Shown here: piece after piece, positions 6,751-10,739 of the stretch
Layout: every line of letters begins with the position of its first letter
How positions within the stretch are numbered: position 1 is the first letter of the stretch
Source of the DNA: Bacteroidota bacterium
GTDB lineage: Bacteria; Bacteroidota; Ignavibacteria; SZUA-365
Length of the DNA stretch: 10,739 nucleotides
Assembly (NCBI GenBank): GCA_018224345.1
Contig: JAGTUW010000270.1
Span: 1 to 10,739, forward strand
Direction of reading: 5' to 3'
Notes under the pieces: generated by a model
What the model was told of the DNA's origin: nothing
Databases searched by the model: none
Seen by the model: only the letters and a program-made list of their open reading frames with translations
Translations under genes and position numbers: made by a program

Positions 6751-7965
6751 TCAGTGGAAACGGATGGAACGGATGGGATTGAGTCGTGCCGCAAGCCACG
6801 CGGGAATGAACGAAGACAGGAAGGCAAGCAACATGCCTGCGACGGAAACACCGATGAAGACTTCAAGGGACATGTGAATGGGAACGGTCGTCATGAAATA
6901 CACATCCTGGGGCAGACTGAAGAACCGCAATTCCTGCTGTGCGAAACTGAATACGAAGGCCAGCAGCGCTCCGAGCCCCGCACCGATAACACCGATAGCG
7001 ATTCCCTGGAACACGAAGATGCGGCGGATGTTCCGTCGCGAAGCCCCCATGGCCAGGAGTATTCCTATATACTGTGTTTTCTCGATGACGAACAACAATA
7101 AGGTGGCGATGACATTGAAGACGGAAATGACGATCAAAGACCCGACGACAACAGGAATGAGTTGTTGCTGCAGATCTATCCACACAAAAAGATGGTTGAA
7201 CAGCGCGAATACCGATCGCGGGTCATACGGATATCCGATGCGGGCCTGGATACGATCAACGGTCTCCTCAACGCGCGACACATCGGCACAGAGGACATCG
7301 TATCCGCTGATGCGGCCGGGTATGGCGAAGACGCGTTGCGCGGTTTCCAGTGCCGTGAACACGTACAGGTCGTCGAGATACTCGGCCATGCCGGTTTCAT
7401 AAATCCCACGGATAACACATTGCACTTTCGGTGCGGCGGCCAGATCGCGGAAATCCGTGACACCGAGCAGGAGCATGCGGTCACCGACACCCAGATTCAG
7501 TTTGTCGGCAAGACGCTTCCCAATGAGAATGGAATGCCGTCCGTCGGTGGGATTGAGTTGGTAGTGGCCCGACACGATTTTATCACGGATGCGCGACAGA
7601 TCGGCAAGCGAATCAAGCCCCTTGACTTTCACTCCCTCGATCTCGTCGCGGGTGATGGCCATGGCCTCGCGTTCGACAAACGGCCCGGCGGCCTGCACAT
7701 TCCCGATCTGTGTCAACGCTTCCCGGATATCTTCATCCTGATTGGCCACGTCCCCGCGAAACACACCAACGCGGATATGAGCCGAGAACCCGATGAGATT
7801 GCCGCGTAGTTCACGCTCGAAGCCGTCGAGAATTGTGTAGGTGATGATCAACGCCGCGGTCCCGACAGCCACACTTCCTATTGCGACGGCTGTCATGAAG
7901 GAGAGGAACCGGCTGAGGTTCCGTTTGCGCAGATAGCGCAGGGCTATGAAGAATTCGAACGACAT
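6751..7965 (-). CDS. lolC: LolC/LolE-type ABC transporter permease (first of pair)
   Basis: 404 residues with the same architecture as its downstream neighbour. It starts FFIALRYLRKRNLSRFLSF, has helix 1 at about 21-46 and the family motif DGFERELRGNLIGFSAHI (47-64), which matches the NGFEREL motif of LolC/LolE. A periplasmic domain comes next, then helices 2 and 3 at about 265-345 flanking EKTQYIGILLAMGASRRNIRRIF, and a final helix followed by PAWLAARLNPIRSIRFH. The two permeases probably form the heterodimer through which lipoproteins are lifted to the periplasmic chaperone. The ATG at 7965 is 20 nt after the prfB stop and has no clear Shine-Dalgarno. The LolC versus LolE label cannot be settled by eye; a homodimeric LolF-type system is less likely with two adjacent diverged copies. 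Confidence 0.87.
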   Translation of the reverse strand: MSFEFFIALRYLRKRNLSRFLSFMTAVAIGSVAVGTAALIITYTILDGFERELRGNLIGFSAHIRVGVFRGDVANQDEDIREALTQIGNVQAAGPFVEREAMAITRDEIEGVKVKGLDSLADLSRIRDKIVSGHYQLNPTDGRHSILIGKRLADKLNLGVGDRMLLLGVTDFRDLAAAPKVQCVIRGIYETGMAEYLDDLYVFTALETAQRVFAIPGRISGYDVLCADVSRVEETVDRIQARIGYPYDPRSVFALFNHLFVWIDLQQQLIPVVVGSLIVISVFNVIATLLLFVIEKTQYIGILLAMGASRRNIRRIFVFQGIAIGVIGAGLGALLAFVFSFAQQELRFFSLPQDVYFMTTVPIHMSLEVFIGVSVAGMLLAFLSSFIPAWLAARLNPIRSIRFH

Positions 7966-7985
7966 CCGGTTTCACACCATGAGGA

Positions 7986-9105
7986 TCAGGCCGGCATCGA
8001 TGCGACGGCATTACCGAACTGCAGGAGATAGGCCTGCGAGAAGGCAGTGAGATCGCCGTCCATCACTTCCTGTACATTACTCGTCTCCTCGCCGGTGCGG
8101 TGATCCTTTACCATATTGTAGGGATGAAAAACATACGAACGGATCTGGCTGCCCCATTCGATTTTTTTCTTGCTGTCTTCGATCGTTGCAAGACGGTTTG
8201 CTTCCTTCTCACGTTCTAACTGGTACAGACGCGATTGCAACAGCTTTATCGCCGTTGCGCGGTTCTGATGTTGCGAACGTTCCTGCTGACAGGCGACAAT
8301 GATACCGGAGGGCGCATGCGTGATGCGTACCGCCGTTTCGACTTTATTGACATTCTGTCCGCCCTTTCCTCCGGAACGGAAGGTGTCCACTTTCAGATCG
8401 GCTGGATTGATCTCGATCTCCACGTCATCATCGATTTCAGGATAGACGAACACGGAGGCAAAGCTGGTATGCCGCCGTTTGGCCGAGTCGAACGGTGAAA
8501 TTCGCACAAGGCGATGCACGCCGATTTCGGATTTGAGATAGCCGTAGGCATATGGCCCCTTCACCTCGAACGTCGCACTCTTGATGCCCGCGCTTTCTCC
8601 TTCGAGTTCGTCGACGAGAAGCACCTCGAAGCCCCGGCGCTCACAGTAGCGCAGATACATACGGTACAGCATTTCCGCCCAGTCCTGCGACTCCGTCCCG
8701 CCGGCACCGGAGTGAATCGTGATAATTGCGTTGCGGTGATCGTCCTCGCCCGAAAGCATATTCTTGAATTCGAGATTCTTCAGCAGGGTCCGCAACGCTG
8801 CGACCTCTCCTGCAAGTTCTTTTTCAAGCGAGGCGTCCTCCGCTTCCTCGGCAAGTTCGATAAGTGCGAGCGTATCAGCAGCGCGGGTATCGACTTCCTC
8901 CCACTCGACGACCCAGTCCTTGCGCAGCGTTATCTCACGCATGGTTTTCTGTGCGCCGATGTTATCGTCCCAGAAACCGGGTTCCTGCGTGCGCGCCTCG
9001 AATTCCGCTATTTCACGTTGCTTGGTATCTATGTCAAAGATACCCCCGAAGATCCTCGACACGCTGACGGATTTCCCTGACTTCAGAAAGATATTGTTCG
9101 TACAT
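7986..9105 (-). CDS. prfB: Peptide chain release factor 2, expressed by programmed +1 frameshift
   Basis: Release factor 2 recognises UAA and UGA stops and hydrolyses peptidyl-tRNA. A 23-codon first frame starts at ATG 9105 (MYEQYLSEVREIRQ...) and ends RGYL at UGA 9036-9034. A +1 shift then continues as DIDTKQREIAEF to the stop at 7986-7988, giving 372 residues, close to the E. coli length. In the joined protein the SPF stop-recognition tripeptide is at about 203-205 (RISPFDSAKRRHTSF) and the catalytic GGQ at about 248-250 (GGKGGQNVNKVETAVR). The second frame alone opens at an ATG at 9062, but that would give an N-terminus lacking the conserved leader. The gene begins 5 nt after a small ORF and may use an AAGG inside that ORF's last codons. 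RF2 made through this site regulates its own level: low RF2 leaves the UGA unread and favours shifting. Confidence 0.96.
9033..9048 (-). promoter_or_regulatory. prfB: prfB programmed +1 frameshift site
   Basis: On the minus strand the site reads CGGGGGTATCTTTGAC. It has the internal Shine-Dalgarno-like GGGGG, three bases of spacer, the slippery CTT codon (9039-9037), the in-frame TGA (9036-9034) and the favoured C after it. It differs from the E. coli element only in its first base. The protein reads RGYL across the shift, as in E. coli, then continues in the +1 frame at GAC. Confidence 0.97.
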
Positions 9106-9110
9106 GATGA

Positions 9111-9350
9111 TTATGAACCTTGAAGTGAATAATTCGTATTGAGACAATCATGTCCTCCCCATGCATACCTGCGGCGCCTGCCGCGCAGACCGGGACGGCG
9201 TTTCCGCCGTGACATCACGTACACGATGCGCGGCGCTTCGACAGCCACTGTCCGTTGCACGGGGACGGGATTGAGCGAAAGCATCAGCACGAGTACGAAA
9301 ACGAAAAGCAGCCGGCGCAGTGATACGCCTTCGCCACAGGTCTCAGGCAT
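9111..9350 (-). CDS. Small unrecognised secreted or membrane-anchored protein between phoH and prfB
   Basis: 79 residues from ATG 9350 to TAA 9111-9113. The evidence that it is real is positional. The ATG overlaps the end of phoH (sequence ATGCCTGA, with the phoH stop inside), a strong GGGAGGG lies a few bases upstream within the phoH coding end, and its stop falls 5 nt before the prfB start. The protein has a basic pair R12-R13, a hydrophobic core at about 14-26 (LLFVFVLVLMLSL) and NPVPVQ, which looks like a signal peptide or single anchor. A very basic stretch SRRKRRPGLRGRRRRY (47-62) and a polar tail with one cysteine follow. I recognise no family. A basic, possibly periplasmic peptide is an inference; the residues after the helix could also bind nucleic acid if it faces inward. 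Confidence 0.6.
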   Translation of the reverse strand: MPETCGEGVSLRRLLFVFVLVLMLSLNPVPVQRTVAVEAPRIVYVMSRRKRRPGLRGRRRRYAWGGHDCLNTNYSLQGS

Positions 9351-10317
9351 CCTGCCCTCCCTGGAAACGTTCGTAGGCATCGATGATGTTCTTGACGAGG
9401 CGATGCCGCACGACGTCTCCTTTGTCGAAGTACTGAAAACCCACACCTTCGACACCGCGCAGTATATCCTGGATTTCCACCAATCCGCTGGTATGCCGCA
9501 TCGGCAGATCGATCTGCGTGATATCCCCGGTGATGATGGCGCGTGAATTCGCTCCCATCCTTGTCAGAAACATTTTCATCTGCATCGATGTCGCATTCTG
9601 TGCTTCGTCGAGAATGATAAAGGCGTTGTTGAGCGTCCTGCCGCGCATATAGGCCAGCGGCACGATCTCGATTGTCCGCCGCTCGATGTAGGACTTGAGT
9701 TTTTCTGCGGGCAGCATGTCATCGAGGGCGTCGTACAGTGGCCGCAGATACGGATCGACTTTCTCGCGAAAATCGCCGGGCAGAAAGCCCAGGCTTTCTC
9801 CTGCTTCGACAGCCGGACGCGTCAACACGATTTTCAACACTTCATGCTTGCGCAGTGCTGCGGCAGCGGCGGCCACTGCCAGATATGTTTTTCCTGTCCC
9901 GGCCGGACCGATGGCAAAAACGATATCATTCGCCCGGATTTGTTGCAGATAGCTGATCTGGCCGGGCGTTTTCGCCTTGATATAATCCTTTTTCGCATAC
10001 AGCACCACATTGTCGATTTCATCCGGGGAGAGTTCGGGCGACGCCCCACTGGTCATGATGTCGATCACCGTATTGACGTCCCTGTCGGAGAGTGCGTCCG
10101 TTTTGTTGACGATAAACACGAGTTCCTTGAGCACTTTCTCGACCTGGTCGACGATCTCGCCTTCACCCCGTATCAGCACGCTCTCGCCGCGAGCGACAAT
10201 GCTCACGTCGAAACGTTCTTCGATGATACGCAGGTGCGCGTCGTTGAAGCCGAACAGTACCACGGGATTGGTACCATCAACGCGAATGCGTTTTTCTGTT
10301 TGCAAATCCTTTTCCAT
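9343..10317 (-). CDS. phoH: PhoH-like ATPase (PhoL type) with N-terminal KH-like domain
   Basis: 324 residues, the normal length for PhoH/PhoL proteins. Residues about 10-66 form a small KH/R3H-like RNA-binding domain (RIRVDGTNPVVLFGFNDAHL...). The ATPase domain has Walker A GPAGTGKT at 137-144, the family motif LTRPAVEAGESLGFLPGD at 165-182, an arginine-rich PLAYMRGRTLNNAFI at 220-234, Walker B IILDEAQN at 234-241 and the sensor-like ITGDITQIDLP at 262-272. Family members are cytosolic and associated with RNA metabolism and ribosome or 16S rRNA maturation, often next to ybeY, which is not seen here. The ATG at 10317 has no evident Shine-Dalgarno and sits only 15 nt after a strong hairpin. 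The 3' end overlaps the small 79-residue ORF, implying coupled translation. Confidence 0.93.
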   Translation of the reverse strand: MEKDLQTEKRIRVDGTNPVVLFGFNDAHLRIIEERFDVSIVARGESVLIRGEGEIVDQVEKVLKELVFIVNKTDALSDRDVNTVIDIMTSGASPELSPDEIDNVVLYAKKDYIKAKTPGQISYLQQIRANDIVFAIGPAGTGKTYLAVAAAAAALRKHEVLKIVLTRPAVEAGESLGFLPGDFREKVDPYLRPLYDALDDMLPAEKLKSYIERRTIEIVPLAYMRGRTLNNAFIILDEAQNATSMQMKMFLTRMGANSRAIITGDITQIDLPMRHTSGLVEIQDILRGVEGVGFQYFDKGDVVRHRLVKNIIDAYERFQGGQDA

Positions 10318-10332
10318 ACTACCACAATGAAA

Positions 10333-10373
10333 CGGGAAAAACCCTTACATCCTGTAATGTAAGGGTTTTCCCG
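10333..10373 (-). terminator. Strong 17-bp hairpin between the LysM gene and phoH (terminator-like or leader element)
   Basis: Arms at 10333-10350 and 10357-10373 are complementary over 17 pairs with one bulged base and a 6-nt loop. On the minus strand the stem is followed by TTTCATTG, a poor U-tract, and it starts about 85 nt after the LysM stop. It may terminate the LysM transcript inefficiently. If transcription reads through, or starts upstream of it, the hairpin would sit in the phoH leader 15 nt before the AUG and limit ribosome access. In the plus direction there is no T-run, so a plus-strand terminator is unlikely. Confidence 0.5.
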
Positions 10374-10458
10374 AAGAAAATGTGTGTCATTGCTTGTCCC
10401 CGCCATCACACTCCCGGTACTGCAACAGCAGTGGAGATGAAGACGGAGATGCATGAAT

Positions 10459-10739
10459 CTAGCGGACGATGTTCTCCGGCGAGGAGCCGGATTCAGTGTC
10501 GCCGCCCATTTCCGCTTCGCGCTTCTGGCGATAATAACGCCGTGCAGCGGTTTCCTCTTCCGGGGTCAGCGGTGCAGGTGCCGGAATTTTCAGTACCTGT
10601 CCCGGATGAATGATATCTGGGTTCTTGATCTGATCGCGATTATTCTGCCAGATTTTCGGCCATTTGAATGCGTCGCCGTAAATATCCGGTTTCTTGGCGA
10701 TATTCCAGAGGCAATCCCGGTCACGTGACCAGGTACCGA
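10459..10739 (-). CDS. C-terminal part of a LysM-domain protein (5' end beyond the window)
   Basis: The frame enters from the right edge and stops at TAG 10459-10461, giving 92 residues. The visible part begins within a LysM-type motif: RDCLWNIAKKPDIYGDAFKW, PKIWQNNRDQIKNPDIIHPG, then QVLKIPAPAPL. The LWNIA, NNRDQI-NPDIIHPGQVLKIP elements are the standard LysM ones, with the longer insertion (IYGDAFKWPKIW) found in envelope LysM proteins of Bacteroidota and relatives. A charged tail of about 40 residues (EEETAARRYYRQKREAEM..., ending ENIVR) follows. The likely role is peptidoglycan binding in the periplasm or outer envelope. Since the N-terminus is missing, a signal peptide and other domains cannot be judged. 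It reads toward phoH but is separated from it by a hairpin. Confidence 0.85.
   Translation of the reverse strand, partial: GTWSRDRDCLWNIAKKPDIYGDAFKWPKIWQNNRDQIKNPDIIHPGQVLKIPAPAPLTPEEETAARRYYRQKREAEMGGDTESGSSPENIVR

Noticed and set aside
6749..6799. Earlier start for permease 2 inside permease 1
   Set aside because: It would add 17 residues unlike any LolC/E N-terminus. ATG 6748, 2 nt after the previous stop, gives the typical MQIERFIARRYL beginning.
8514..9080. 188-residue plus-strand open frame over the prfB start
   Set aside because: Antisense to release factor 2, whose leader, frameshift site, SPF and GGQ motifs are unambiguous.

Overview
The window looks like a core, mostly housekeeping segment of a Gram-negative chromosome from the Bacteroidota/Chlorobiota/Ignavibacteriota side of the FCB group. 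This rests on several things: a large DUF2723 membrane protein with the family's hallmark motifs, a small DUF3098-like two-helix protein, a LysM protein of a type common in that group, a LolCDE-type lipoprotein exporter (so an outer membrane is expected), and several starts with poor Shine-Dalgarno sites. This placement is inference; no rRNA or other taxonomic marker is present. I see no transposase, phage gene, CRISPR array, tRNA or rRNA.

Layout: nearly everything is on the minus strand and is read from high to low coordinates. The order is: LysM protein (N-terminal part outside the window); a 17-bp hairpin; phoH (PhoH-like ATPase); an unrecognised 79-residue membrane or secreted protein; prfB (release factor 2, with its programmed +1 frameshift); two LolC/E-type permeases; lolD; a small two-helix membrane protein; a 946-residue DUF2723 putative glycosyltransferase; and a UDP-glucuronate decarboxylase-like sugar nucleotide enzyme. 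The junctions phoH/small ORF (overlap), small ORF/prfB (5 nt), prfB/permease 1 (20 nt), permease 1/permease 2 (2 nt) and DUF2723/epimerase (8 nt) are tight enough to suggest operon structure. Gaps of about 70-140 nt separate LysM/phoH, permease 2/lolD, lolD/small membrane protein and small membrane protein/DUF2723.

At the left edge the last 44 codons of a plus-strand membrane protein converge on the sugar nucleotide gene. The 353-bp spacer between them has no credible gene. It holds a short imperfect duplication (about 151-220) and then an array of degenerate repeats whose unit starts fall at an exact 52-bp spacing (267, 319, 371, 423, 475). The array runs right up to the stop codon of the sugar nucleotide gene, and its better units can fold into a stem.

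Functional reading: phoH, small ORF and prfB look like an RNA/translation block coupled to lipoprotein export (lolC-lolE-lolD). The distal DUF2723 plus epimerase pair is a plausible envelope glycosylation module. I did not find a clear new defence or biosynthetic system. The best second looks are the 52-bp repeat array, the small coupled ORF between phoH and prfB, the hairpin just upstream of the phoH start, and the DUF2723/UDP-xylose-synthase-like pairing.
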